From: Marinobacterium zhoushanense
GTDB taxonomy: Bacteria > Pseudomonadota > Gammaproteobacteria > Pseudomonadales > Balneatricaceae
Assembly: GCF_014641945.1 (NCBI RefSeq)
Contig: NZ_BMIJ01000001.1
Location: 792,585 to 856,584 of the forward strand
Length of the DNA stretch: 64,000 bases
Reading direction: 5' to 3'
This document shows positions 1-8,034 of the stretch, piece by piece (positions within the stretch are counted from its first letter, which is position 1; the number at the start of each line of letters is the position of its first letter). The position numbers were made by a program, and so were the translations under genes. The notes beneath the pieces are model-generated. The model searched no databases, was not told the DNA's origin, and saw nothing but the letters and a program-made list of their open reading frames with translations.

Positions 1-248
1 GCCACATCGCGGGTACGTGCCGCCGCCGACAGCGCGGTCACGTCGCGGTCGTCGAAGTAGAGCCGCCCGGCGGAGCTGCGGATATCACCGGCGATGGTGT
101 TGAGCAGCGTCGACTTGCCGGCACCGTTGGAACCGATCACGGTGATGAACTCGCCCTGTGGGATGCTCAGGTTGACACCGCGCAGGGCGCGCTTTTCAGT
201 GGCCAGCCCGGCATTGAAGGTGACTTTCAGATGTTCACAGCGGATCAT
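1..248 (-). CDS. ABC transporter ATP-binding protein (N-terminal part, runs off the window)
   Basis: Energises the importer formed with the permease at 245-1150 and the binding protein at 1304-2275. The visible product starts MIRCEHLKVTF and carries a Walker A motif GSNGAGKST near residue 42; the Q-loop, signature and Walker B would lie beyond the window edge. The ATG overlaps the permease stop by 4 bases (ATGA), so the two are translationally coupled. Family knowledge: ATPases paired with BPD_transp_2 permeases and ABC_sub_bind proteins form TrpXYZ-like importers. An amino-acid or aromatic substrate is inferred only from the upstream aminotransferase and dehydrogenase. Confidence 0.88.
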   Translation of the reverse strand, partial: MIRCEHLKVTFNAGLATEKRALRGVNLSIPQGEFITVIGSNGAGKSTLLNTIAGDIRSSAGRLYFDDRDVTALSAAARTRDV

Positions 249-1150
249 GCGGCACCTCCTTGGGCGGCCTTGCGCGCTTTCCATTCACGGCGGAAATGCG
301 GCAGGATCAGCGCCAGACCCACCAGCACCGCGGTAATCAGGTTGAGATCGGAGGTGGTGAACCCGATGAAATCGGCATTCAGCGCCACCGACACGGCCAG
401 GCGGTAGAGCAGCGAGCCGAGGATGCAGCTGAACACGATCACCAGCATCGAGCGGCTGTTGAGCAGGCTCTCGCCGACTATCACCGCGGCCAGACCGACC
501 ACGATGGTACCGATACCCATGGTCGAGTCGGCAAAGCCGTTGGTCTGCGCGAACAGCGCACCAGCCAGGGCGACCAGGCCGTTGGACAGGGCGAGACCGG
601 CGTAGATCTTCTCATTTATGACGATGCCGTTGGCCTGCGCCATACGCGGGTTGGCACCGGTGGCGCGCATCGCCATACCGTATTGCGTGTTGAGGAACCA
701 GGCCAGCAGCAGGCCGACCGCGATCACCACCGCCGCCACGAAGATCACCTTCATATACATATTGGGGATGCCCAGCGACTCGAACGGTGACAGCACCGTC
801 GGCTCGGCGATCAGCGCCAGGTTGGGCTTGCCCATGACCCGCAGGTTGATGGTGTACAGCGCGGTCATGGTCAGGATACTGGCCAGCAGATGCAGAATAT
901 TGAACCGCAGATTGAGCCAGGCGGTCAGCAGGCCGGCGACAGCACCACCGAACATGGCGCACAGCGTGGCCAGATAGGGGTTCACACCGGCGAGGATCAG
1001 TGCCGCCGCCAGCGCCGCACCCAGGGTAAAGCTGCCGTCGACAGTCAGGTCAGGGAAATCAAGCACGCGGAAGGTCAGGTAAACCCCGACCGCCACGAGA
1101 CCGAATATAAATCCGATCTCCAGCGTACCCAGAAAAGAGAATAGAGACAT
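245..1150 (-). CDS. ABC transporter permease (BPD_transp_2 family)
   Basis: Inner-membrane channel subunit of the importer. The product is about 301 residues and almost entirely hydrophobic, with eight or so membrane segments and the glycine/alanine-rich pattern of LivH/LivM-like permeases (for example FRVLDFPDLTVDGSFTLGAA near the N-terminus, typical of the TrpY/YufQ-like branch). I chose the start MSLFSFLG because GAGGT lies eight bases upstream; a longer reading from 1177 has no such site. It overlaps the ATPase gene by 4 bases and follows the binding-protein gene after about 150 bases, in the same transcription direction. Confidence 0.87.
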   Translation of the reverse strand: MSLFSFLGTLEIGFIFGLVAVGVYLTFRVLDFPDLTVDGSFTLGAALAAALILAGVNPYLATLCAMFGGAVAGLLTAWLNLRFNILHLLASILTMTALYTINLRVMGKPNLALIAEPTVLSPFESLGIPNMYMKVIFVAAVVIAVGLLLAWFLNTQYGMAMRATGANPRMAQANGIVINEKIYAGLALSNGLVALAGALFAQTNGFADSTMGIGTIVVGLAAVIVGESLLNSRSMLVIVFSCILGSLLYRLAVSVALNADFIGFTTSDLNLITAVLVGLALILPHFRREWKARKAAQGGAA

Positions 1151-1303
1151 GTGGATATACCTCGTCTGGTGCCACAACCCGGTGATTGCCGCGAGGCCAT
1201 AATGACCTCGCGACTGACGACCCCGCGGCTATCGTTCTCGGTATTTTCAACTCGAGACTTTCAGCTCAAAGCGCAGGCCGCGCAGAATCCGGTATTGCTG
1301 ATA

Positions 1304-2275
1304 TTACTGAACGACTTTGGTGGTACGCTTGAGCACGGACTGAGGAATCTCCACCCCCATCCGCTTGGCCATCCCGGTGTTCACGTACAGGTCGGAACCG
1401 ACCGCCACGCGCACCGGAATATCACCGGCCTTTTCACCCTTGAGGATGCGCACGACCACGGCGCCGGTCTGGCGGCCGATGTCGTGGTAGTTGAAGCCCA
1501 GAGCCGCCACGGCGCCGCGCTCAACCGAGCCGGTATCGCCGGAGAACACCGGGATCTTGCCGTCGATACCAACCTTCACCACCGACTCCAGCGCGGTCAG
1601 AATGGTGTTGTCGGTGGGACAGTAGATCGCCTCGACCTCGCCGATCAGTTTCTGCGTCGCCATCATCACATCGGAGGATTTCGGTGCCGGTGCTTCAATG
1701 ATCTCGATCCCCATCTTGGCCGCTTCCTGCTTCAGCAGCGCGACAATCGCCACCGCGTTGGGCTCGCCCGGATTGTAGGGCACGCCGAGCTTCTTCAGGT
1801 TCGGCAGGAACTCTCGCACCAGTCCCAGGTGCTGAGCCACCGGGGTCATGTCGGACAGGCCGGTGACGTTGGCACCCGGCGCTTCGTAGTTGGTCACCAG
1901 CTTGGCGGACAGCGGATCGGTCACGGCGGAGAACACCACCGGGATATCCCGAGTGGCACTGACCAGGCTCTGTGCCGACGGCGTGGAGATACCGACGATC
2001 ACGTCCGGCGCATCGCCGACCAGCTTGCGGGCGATCTGTGCCGCCACCGCCGGGTTGCCCTGGGCGCTCTCGTAGGTGAACTTCAGCTCCTGATCAGTGT
2101 AGCCGTTCTCCATCAGGGTCTGCTTGATGCCGTCACGCACGGCGTCCAGTGCCGGGTGTTCGACAATCGCCGTGGTCGCCACGTACACCGGTGCAGCCTG
2201 CGCTGCGGACAGTGTCAGGGTGGTAGCGGCAACAGCAGCGGTCAGCAGCTTCTTCAGGTTCATTGCGGTTTTCAT
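1304..2275 (-). CDS. ABC transporter substrate-binding protein (ABC_sub_bind / TrpX-like)
   Basis: Periplasmic ligand-binding component. The product of about 323 residues begins with a classical signal peptide (MKTAMNLKKLL followed by an Ala/Leu core ending AQA) and continues with the two-lobe fold typical of family PF04392, with segments such as VGISTPSAQSLV and GLSDMTPVAQHL. The ATG at 2275 has GGAG eight bases upstream and is preferred over the GTG at 2284. It sits downstream of the Leu/Phe dehydrogenase gene, so the likely ligand is an aromatic or branched-chain amino acid or its keto acid; that is inference from context. Confidence 0.86.
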   Translation of the reverse strand: MKTAMNLKKLLTAAVAATTLTLSAAQAAPVYVATTAIVEHPALDAVRDGIKQTLMENGYTDQELKFTYESAQGNPAVAAQIARKLVGDAPDVIVGISTPSAQSLVSATRDIPVVFSAVTDPLSAKLVTNYEAPGANVTGLSDMTPVAQHLGLVREFLPNLKKLGVPYNPGEPNAVAIVALLKQEAAKMGIEIIEAPAPKSSDVMMATQKLIGEVEAIYCPTDNTILTALESVVKVGIDGKIPVFSGDTGSVERGAVAALGFNYHDIGRQTGAVVVRILKGEKAGDIPVRVAVGSDLYVNTGMAKRMGVEIPQSVLKRTTKVVQ

Positions 2276-2366
2276 CGGTAGCACTCCAGTTATTTATGCT
2301 TATTCAGGTGGTGCGGTTACTAACCTATTGAAAGTATTTGGGACGACAGTTAACAAGGAGCAGCGA

Positions 2367-3428
2367 TCAGGCTGCGGCCCGGGGTTGGCAGGCATCGAAG
2401 CCGGCGATCCGCTCGGCGCCGATCAAATCGGCGGCGTGGCTGGTCGCGATTTCACGCTCATCGGCCAGGGTGAACACCTGGTCCAGGGTGGCGGCGATCT
2501 CGTCGACCTTGCGCCAGACCCAGGCGTCATCGCTCTTCTCCAGGTCCCCGGCAACGGCCAGCAGGCCACCGCAGTTGACGATGTAATCGGGCACGTAGAG
2601 CACGCCGCGACGCGCCAGCTCGATGCCGTGGTTGGGTTGGGTCAGCTGGTTGTTGGCGGCGCCGGCGACGATGGAGGCCTGGATCTGGCCGATGCTGTCA
2701 TCGTTGATCACCATACCCAGCGCGCAGGGGCTGTAGATATCCACAGGCTGAGCGTGGATCACGGTGGGATCGACGATATCGATGCCGAAGGTGTCACGGG
2801 CGCGCTCGACGGAGGATGCCTGCACTTCGGCGGCGACCACCTCGGCACCACGCTCGCGCAGCAGCTCGACCAGTTTGAAGCCGACCTTGCCCAGCCCCTG
2901 CACCGCTACACGGCGACCGCTCAGATCCTCGCTGCCGTAGCGGTGACGCGCAGCAGCAAGGATGGAGGTCAGCACGCCGTAGGCGGTAACCAGATCCGGC
3001 GCCAGCCCGGCACGTCCACCCAGGTGCGACGTACGCTCGGCCATCACCTCCACATCGGCGGCACTGAGCCCCACATCGACGCCGGTCTTCACCTTGCCGC
3101 CCAGGCTCTCGACGAAATCGCCCATGGCCAGGAAGGTGGCGCGACGGTCCAGGGTGTCGGGGTTGGCGATCATCACCGACTTGGAGCCGCCGTAATCGAG
3201 CCCAGCCAGCACCGACTTGTAGGTCATGCCGCGGGACAAGCGCAGCACATCGGTAAACGCCTCCTGGGCACTGGCATAGTTGCGCAGACGACAGCCGCCC
3301 ACGGCGGGTTTGCCGTTCCAGGCCCGGTGCACGGCAGTGATCGCCTTCAGCCCGGTGGCCTCGTCAAAGTGCATATAGACGTTGACGTGGTTGTCGAATT
3401 CGGGGTGATCGAACAGAACGCTATTCAT
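2367..3428 (-). CDS. Glu/Leu/Phe/Val dehydrogenase (leucine/phenylalanine dehydrogenase type)
   Basis: Catalyses reversible NAD-dependent oxidative deamination of a hydrophobic amino acid to its 2-oxo acid plus ammonia. The length (353 residues) matches leucine and phenylalanine dehydrogenases, not the longer glutamate enzymes. Visible hallmarks are the substrate-binding GGCRLRNY segment (about residues 44-51), the lysine-rich catalytic stretch MTYKSVLAGLDYGGSKSV (about 68-85) and a Rossmann glycine motif GLGKVGFK near 178. It lies just downstream of the aromatic aminotransferase, giving two routes for the same amino-to-keto-acid step. Phenylalanine or leucine as preferred substrate cannot be decided by eye. 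Confidence 0.9.
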   Translation of the reverse strand: MNSVLFDHPEFDNHVNVYMHFDEATGLKAITAVHRAWNGKPAVGGCRLRNYASAQEAFTDVLRLSRGMTYKSVLAGLDYGGSKSVMIANPDTLDRRATFLAMGDFVESLGGKVKTGVDVGLSAADVEVMAERTSHLGGRAGLAPDLVTAYGVLTSILAAARHRYGSEDLSGRRVAVQGLGKVGFKLVELLRERGAEVVAAEVQASSVERARDTFGIDIVDPTVIHAQPVDIYSPCALGMVINDDSIGQIQASIVAGAANNQLTQPNHGIELARRGVLYVPDYIVNCGGLLAVAGDLEKSDDAWVWRKVDEIAATLDQVFTLADEREIATSHAADLIGAERIAGFDACQPRAAA

Positions 3429-3451
3429 GGATCAGATCTCCACTGTTTTTC

Positions 3452-4687
3452 TTATATCGAAGTGCTTGTCAGGGGCATTTCATAGCCTGGTGATACGCCG
3501 ACGGTCTGCGCCAGCGCTGCGACAAAGGCGTCGATGGAGCCATTGCTCAGCCCCGCGACGTTGAAACGACCAGACTCGACCAGATAGACGCTGTGCTGTT
3601 TGCGCAGCGCCACCACCTGCTCGCGCTCAATGCCGAGGAAGGAGAACATGCCGCGCTGATGACGGATGTGACCGAAGTCGCCGTTCACACCGACCTGTTC
3701 CAGGCGATCCACCAGGCGATGACGCAGGTAACGGATCCGCTCCCGCATCGCACTCAGCTCGCTCTGCCACAGCGCGGTCAGCCCGGTATCGTCGAGAATG
3801 GTTTCCACCACCGCGCCGCCGTGGGCCGGCGGCATGGAGTAGTGGCCGCGAATACGGCTGAACAGCTGGCCGCCGGCACGCTCGGTCTGTGCCGGGGTGC
3901 GGCCGATCAGGAACAGCGCACCGGTACGCTCGCGATAGAGACCGAAATTCTTCGAGCAGGAGGTCACCACCATCATCTCGGGCAGCTGTTCGGCCAGATA
4001 ACGCACGCCATAAGCGTCCCGGTCCAGCCCATCACCCAGCCCCTGGTAGGCGATATCGACGAACGGCAACAGGCCGCGGCGCTCGATCAGCTCGGCCAGC
4101 TGCCGCCACTGCTCCGGCTCCAGATCGGCACCGGTGGGGTTGTGGCAGCAGCCGTGCAGCAGCACGATATCGCCCGCTTCGGCCCCGTTCAGGCTATCGA
4201 TCATCTCGCCAAAGCGGATTGAGCGCTGCGCCGAGTCGTAATAGGGGTACTCGCGTATTTCCAGACCGGCACCGGCAAGCAGCGGCCGGTGGTTGGCCCA
4301 GGTCGGGTCGCTGACCCAGATCCGCCCGGTGGGACTACAGGCCGCCAGCAGTTCGGCACCGATACGCAGGGCACCGCAGCCGCCGGGCGTCTGGGCTGAT
4401 ACCACTCGATTCTCGCCAATCACCCGATGATCGGCACCGAACACCAGTTGCGTGATCAGCCGGTTGAACCCTTCACTGCCGGCAGGGCCGATATAGCTCT
4501 TGCTGGTTTCACGCTCCAGCAGCAGCCGCTCGGCGCTGGACACCGCCTGCATGATCGGGGTTTGCCCCTGCTCGTCCTTGTATACACCGATACCGAGATC
4601 GAGCTTGTTGGAGTTTGTATCGCGGCGATAGCTGGCCATCAACGCCAGTATCGGATCCTCGGCTACGGGTTGCAGTGTTTCGTACAT
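3452..4687 (-). CDS. Aromatic/aspartate aminotransferase (class I, TyrB-like)
   Basis: PLP-dependent transaminase of the aspartate/tyrosine aminotransferase branch. The product has 411 residues, usual for the family being about 400. The Schiff-base lysine lies in SCSKNFGLYRERTGAL (about residue 245), the PLP-phosphate region in LLHGCCHNPTGAD, and an N-terminal GIGVYKDEQGQTP segment is typical of AspC/TyrB proteins. It is the first gene of a minus-strand run with the Phe/Leu dehydrogenase and the TrpX-like importer, which supports aromatic amino acid use. Aspartate specificity is not excluded. Confidence 0.9.
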   Translation of the reverse strand: MYETLQPVAEDPILALMASYRRDTNSNKLDLGIGVYKDEQGQTPIMQAVSSAERLLLERETSKSYIGPAGSEGFNRLITQLVFGADHRVIGENRVVSAQTPGGCGALRIGAELLAACSPTGRIWVSDPTWANHRPLLAGAGLEIREYPYYDSAQRSIRFGEMIDSLNGAEAGDIVLLHGCCHNPTGADLEPEQWRQLAELIERRGLLPFVDIAYQGLGDGLDRDAYGVRYLAEQLPEMMVVTSCSKNFGLYRERTGALFLIGRTPAQTERAGGQLFSRIRGHYSMPPAHGGAVVETILDDTGLTALWQSELSAMRERIRYLRHRLVDRLEQVGVNGDFGHIRHQRGMFSFLGIEREQVVALRKQHSVYLVESGRFNVAGLSNGSIDAFVAALAQTVGVSPGYEMPLTSTSI

Positions 4688-4815
4688 CGAAGTCCACCTT
4701 TCAAGAGCCTGGCCGACGCCAGATGCGACAACGCGCCGCGCGCCATGCTCGGATTGAGTTGAATAGGGGAATACCCAGTTTTGGGAGCTAGTTTCGAGTG
4801 TCAGGTTTCGGGCGG

Positions 4816-4974
4816 TCAGTAGCCCGGAGGAGCGCTGAATAGCCGGGAGTACACGACCTCGGCGCGGGGATTCAGCTCAGAGAGGGTAAAGAAGCGTGCG
4901 CGGCGACAGCATAGCGCCAGACCACACAGGTAATAGGATGACAGCTGGATTAAAGGGGTTCTAACGCGGTTCAT
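4816..4974 (-). CDS. Possible 52-residue small ORF upstream of the aromatic aminotransferase
   Basis: This short frame starts at an ATG with GAGGTG close upstream and reads MNRVRTPLIQLSSYYLCG, later CCRRARFFTLSE, ending APPGY. It lies in the leader region of the aminotransferase operon on the same strand, about 130 bases before that gene. The adjacent YY and FF pairs could suit an attenuation peptide for an aromatic-amino-acid operon, but no terminator/antiterminator pair was demonstrated. I do not recognise a protein family. The rest of the 4688-5278 interval holds only the MarR operators and no other supportable gene. Confidence 0.3.
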   Translation of the reverse strand: MNRVRTPLIQLSSYYLCGLALCCRRARFFTLSELNPRAEVVYSRLFSAPPGY

Positions 4975-5232
4975 TCCGCACCTCAGCATCACGTTCTTAT
5001 TGTTATACCGGTTACGCCGGATGGCTCGACGCGCCGGTGACAGCTGGGAAAAAGTCTATCCCTTTCATTGCGAAAGGTGCTTAGAAGTTAAAGGAGATTA
5101 CGACGTCAATTTAAAATACTCTTCAATCAATATTCCATTAACGAAAGATTCTTCACTAAATACGAAAAATCATGAACAGATAGCCCAATCGACATCCTGC
5201 ACTTGCCGACGATACCCCTTCTTCAATATTAT

Positions 5233-5256
5233 GTAACCAGTTACGTAATTAATTAC
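5233..5256. promoter_or_regulatory. Two abutting 12-bp palindromes, probable MarR operator
   Basis: GTAACCAGTTAC (5233-5244; five-base arms around CA) is followed without a gap by GTAATTAATTAC (5245-5256; a perfect palindrome). They end 22 bases before the MarR-GNAT start codon. MarR-family dimers bind palindromes of this size, and tandem sites over the own promoter are common for autorepression. Binding by the neighbouring protein is inferred from position. Confidence 0.65.
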
Positions 5257-5278
5257 AAAGTTGAGAAATAACCTCCTC

Positions 5279-6238
5279 ATGGATCAAATGCAGAGCTTCG
5301 GCAGCCTGTCACTGGGCAGCCGGTTGCGGCGGCTGTCGGACCGACTGGTCGCCGATGTGGTGGATATCTACCAGGCCCAGGGAGTGGAGCTGAACCCCAC
5401 CTTCTTTCCGCTGTTCAACCTGCTTTACCGGCAGGGCGCAATGTCGGTGACCGAAGCCGCAGAACTGCTCGGCGTCACCCACCCGGCGATCAGCAAGATC
5501 GCACGCAAGATGCTGGCCGAACAGTGGCTGAGCAAGACCACCGACCCCAGCGACGAACGCCGCCAGTTATTGGCATTAAGCGAGCGCAGCCACCAGTTAC
5601 TGACGCGGATAAAGCCGATCTGGCAACAGATCCAATCGCATCTGGACGCGCTGATGGCAAGCCAACAACACCCGCTGTTGGCGGCAATGGACGAGTTCGA
5701 GGCCAGGCTGCAGCAGCAGGGGTTCAAGGTTCCGGTACTGGCCGCGCTGGCTGATGTTCAGCCCTGCGCGGAGATCGAGATCATCGGCTGGGACAGCCGG
5801 TTGCGCGATCACTTCCGCGACCTGAACCTGGCCTGGCTCGAGCGCTACTTCAACGGCGAGCTGACCGAGCAGGACCAGCAGGCCCTGGATAACCCCGAAG
5901 GCTACTACCTGGCACGGGGCGGCTATATCTGGTTTGCCCGCTCGGGTGGCAAGATCGTCGGTTGCTGCGCGCTGGCGAAACAGGGCGATCAGCGTTTTGA
6001 GGTATCCAAGATGGGGGTCGACGAGAGCTGTCAGGGTCAGGGGGTAGGCCGCCAGCTGATGCTGACGGCACTGGGCAAGGCGCGTGAGCTCGGGGCCAGC
6101 GAGGTCTTTCTGGAGAGCGCCACCCTGCTGGAGCGGGCGATGAAGCTGTATCGTAACCTGGGCTTCCGCGCGATCCCACACCCGGATGGCCAATCGCGCT
6201 ATCCGCGCGCCGATATCTATATGACGCTGACACTGTAA
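5279..6238 (+). CDS. MarR-family regulator fused to a GNAT acetyltransferase
   Basis: Single polypeptide of about 319 residues. The N-terminal half (about 10-140) is a winged-helix MarR domain with [21 protein letters not shown] as recognition region and a wing [10 protein letters not shown]. The C-terminal half (about 155-315) is a GNAT fold with the acetyl-CoA pyrophosphate loop QGQGVG (about 253-258) and the late motif MKLYRNLGF. MarR-GNAT fusions are a known architecture; the acetyl acceptor is unknown. I chose the ATG at 5279; a TTG at 5261 is possible. Tandem palindromes lie directly upstream and azlCD follows on the same strand, suggesting control of that exporter. Confidence 0.85.
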   Translation: MDQMQSFGSLSLGSRLRRLSDRLVADVVDIYQAQGVELNPTFFPLFNLLYRQGAMSVTEAAELLGVTHPAISKIARKMLAEQWLSKTTDPSDERRQLLALSERSHQLLTRIKPIWQQIQSHLDALMASQQHPLLAAMDEFEARLQQQGFKVPVLAALADVQPCAEIEIIGWDSRLRDHFRDLNLAWLERYFNGELTEQDQQALDNPEGYYLARGGYIWFARSGGKIVGCCALAKQGDQRFEVSKMGVDESCQGQGVGRQLMLTALGKARELGASEVFLESATLLERAMKLYRNLGFRAIPHPDGQSRYPRADIYMTLTL

Positions 6239-6281
6239 GCACGATCAGGGCTGTATTATGAGCACTGGGCAGGAGAGTTCG

Positions 6282-7058
6282 ATGACCACTACCGATTACC
6301 CCTTGGCCGAGCGACGCCGACAGGAGTTTGTCGCTGGCGCCAGGGCAACCATTCCACTGATCGTCGGCGCGATCCCCTTCGGTATCCTGTTCGGTACCCT
6401 GGCCGAGCCGAGCGGACTGTCGGCGCTGGGCGCGCTGGCGATGTCGCTGATTGTGTTTGCCGGTGCCAGCCAGTTTATCGCGCTGGGCCTGCTGACTGCC
6501 GGTGCCGCAATGCCGGTGATCATCGCCACCACGCTGGTGGTCAACCTGCGCCATATGCTCTACGCCGCCAACCTGGTGCCGAAGATTCGCCACCTGCCGC
6601 AACGCTGGCGTATACCGATGGCGTTCGGCCTGACCGATGAGACCTTTGCCGCGGTCAGCAACCGCTACCTGCAGCAGGAGGACAGCCGAGAGCTGCACTG
6701 GTTCTACCTGGGCTCTTTCCTCGCCATGTACAGCAACTGGGTGCTCTGCACCGCGCTGGGGGTTGGACTGGGCAAGATGTTCCCGGACATGACCCGCTGG
6801 GGGCTGGATTTCGCCATGTCGGTCACCTTTATCGGCATGGTGGTGCCCTACCTGCGCAACACCCCGATGTGGGCAGCGGTGATCGTCTCCGGCGCGATGG
6901 CGATCGCCACCGCGGGCATGCCACACAAACTGGGGCTGATGGTAGCGGCGATCTGCGGCATCGCCGCGGGTTTGTCGCTGCATCTGCTCAAGCGTCGCGG
7001 TGAGATGACGAAGCATGAACAACCCGCTGTGAAGCATGGTGAGGAGACAGGCGGATGA
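6282..7058 (+). CDS. azlC: AzlC family branched-chain amino acid exporter, large subunit
   Basis: Membrane protein of about 258 residues with the AzlC signature: [19 protein letters not shown] near the N-terminus, [13 protein letters not shown], and [17 protein letters not shown]. Family knowledge: AzlC works with the small AzlD subunit to export branched-chain amino acids or their analogues. The start at 6282 follows AGGAG with a six-base spacer; an upstream ATG at 6258 is a weaker alternative. The stop overlaps the azlD start (ATGA). Co-direction with the MarR-GNAT gene 40 bases upstream suggests one transcript. Confidence 0.92.
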   Translation: MTTTDYPLAERRRQEFVAGARATIPLIVGAIPFGILFGTLAEPSGLSALGALAMSLIVFAGASQFIALGLLTAGAAMPVIIATTLVVNLRHMLYAANLVPKIRHLPQRWRIPMAFGLTDETFAAVSNRYLQQEDSRELHWFYLGSFLAMYSNWVLCTALGVGLGKMFPDMTRWGLDFAMSVTFIGMVVPYLRNTPMWAAVIVSGAMAIATAGMPHKLGLMVAAICGIAAGLSLHLLKRRGEMTKHEQPAVKHGEETGG

Positions 7059-7375
7059 ACGAGGTCACGTTGATTTTCGGCATGTTCCTGGCGACCTTCA
7101 GCGTACGCTACCTACTGTTCGCGGTTGCCGGTCGGGTGCATTTTCCGCCCTGGCTCAACACCGCACTGGGGTTCGTGCCACCAGCCGTGTTGACGGCGAT
7201 CGTCCTGCCCGCGGTATTGATGCCCAATGGCGAACTCTGGCCAAGCCTTGCTAACCCCTGGCTGCTGGCGGCACTAGTCGCCGCAGCGGTGGCACTGGTG
7301 CGGCGCGACCTGCTGACCACCATTTTGGTGGGCATGGCCACCTTCATGCTGCTGCGGTTTGGCTTCGGGCTTTAA
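7055..7375 (+). CDS. azlD: AzlD family small subunit of the amino acid exporter
   Basis: Protein of 106 residues with three to four hydrophobic segments ([20 protein letters not shown] at the N-terminus, then [20 protein letters not shown]). Size, composition and the 4-base overlap with azlC match AzlD. It is the partner needed for AzlCD export activity in family members studied. The gene ends 12 bases before the convergent Lrp gene; no strong terminator hairpin was seen between them. Confidence 0.9.
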   Translation: MNEVTLIFGMFLATFSVRYLLFAVAGRVHFPPWLNTALGFVPPAVLTAIVLPAVLMPNGELWPSLANPWLLAALVAAAVALVRRDLLTTILVGMATFMLLRFGFGL

Positions 7376-7387
7376 GCGGAGTAAGCA

Positions 7388-7846
7388 TCAGCCGATCGGC
7401 AGGGTGGTCTCGTTTTTCAGCTCGCGCAGCGCGAAATGGGACTGCACCTGCCCCACCCCCTCCAGGGTAAAGATCTTTTCGTTGATGAACTGGTCGTAGC
7501 TCTGAATATCTGCCACTACCACATGGATCATGAAGTCGGCATCGCCAGTGATGGAGAAAAACTGAAGCACCTCAGGATAGGAGCTGACGGTGTCCTCAAA
7601 CAGCTTCTTGCTGTCGGCATCGTGTCGCAGCAGCGACACGGTCAGGATCGCGCGCAGACCGCGGGATAGCTTCGCTGCGTCCAGCAACGCCGTGTACTGG
7701 CGGATCACGCCCGCCTCCTCCAGCGCCTTCACCCGACGCCAGGTGGCCGCCGACGACAGGCCGATCTTTTCCGCCAGTTGCTGGTTGGTAATACGACCAT
7801 CCGCCTGCAGCGTATTCAGGATCTTACGGTCATAGGAATCGAACAT
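7388..7846 (-). CDS. Lrp/AsnC family transcriptional regulator (BkdR-like by position)
   Basis: Regulator of 152 residues: an N-terminal winged helix (DRKILNTLQADGRITNQQLAEKIGLSS region, recognition helix SSAATWRRVKALEEAG) and a C-terminal RAM effector domain (FSITGDADFMIHV). The start MFDSYD has AAGGTG upstream; an in-frame extension to 7921 is not supported. It is divergent from the 2-oxoacid dehydrogenase operon at 8035. In Pseudomonas putida an Lrp-type protein, BkdR, is divergent from and activates the branched-chain keto acid dehydrogenase genes, so the same role is inferred here. The 188-base divergent region is AT-rich with repeated CTTTC-type runs. Confidence 0.88.
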   Translation of the reverse strand: MFDSYDRKILNTLQADGRITNQQLAEKIGLSSAATWRRVKALEEAGVIRQYTALLDAAKLSRGLRAILTVSLLRHDADSKKLFEDTVSSYPEVLQFFSITGDADFMIHVVVADIQSYDQFINEKIFTLEGVGQVQSHFALRELKNETTLPIG

Positions 7847-8034
7847 GCGGACACCTTTAGAAACAATCTTTCTTATATTTAGAGATCGAAAGAATACTCT
7901 TTCTATATCTAAAAAATCCACCGAATAATAGTAAGCTCATTTCGCGATCTGTGGCGTAGCATTTTCTCACCTGAATAAGCGTTTCGCTTAGCACAACAAA
8001 AACAAACCTGTACAAGCAGGATCAGGAGACAACT

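Noticed and set aside
5000..5236. 78-codon plus-strand frame before the MarR-GNAT gene
   Set aside because: No ribosome site, no recognisable family, and it runs into the operator palindromes.
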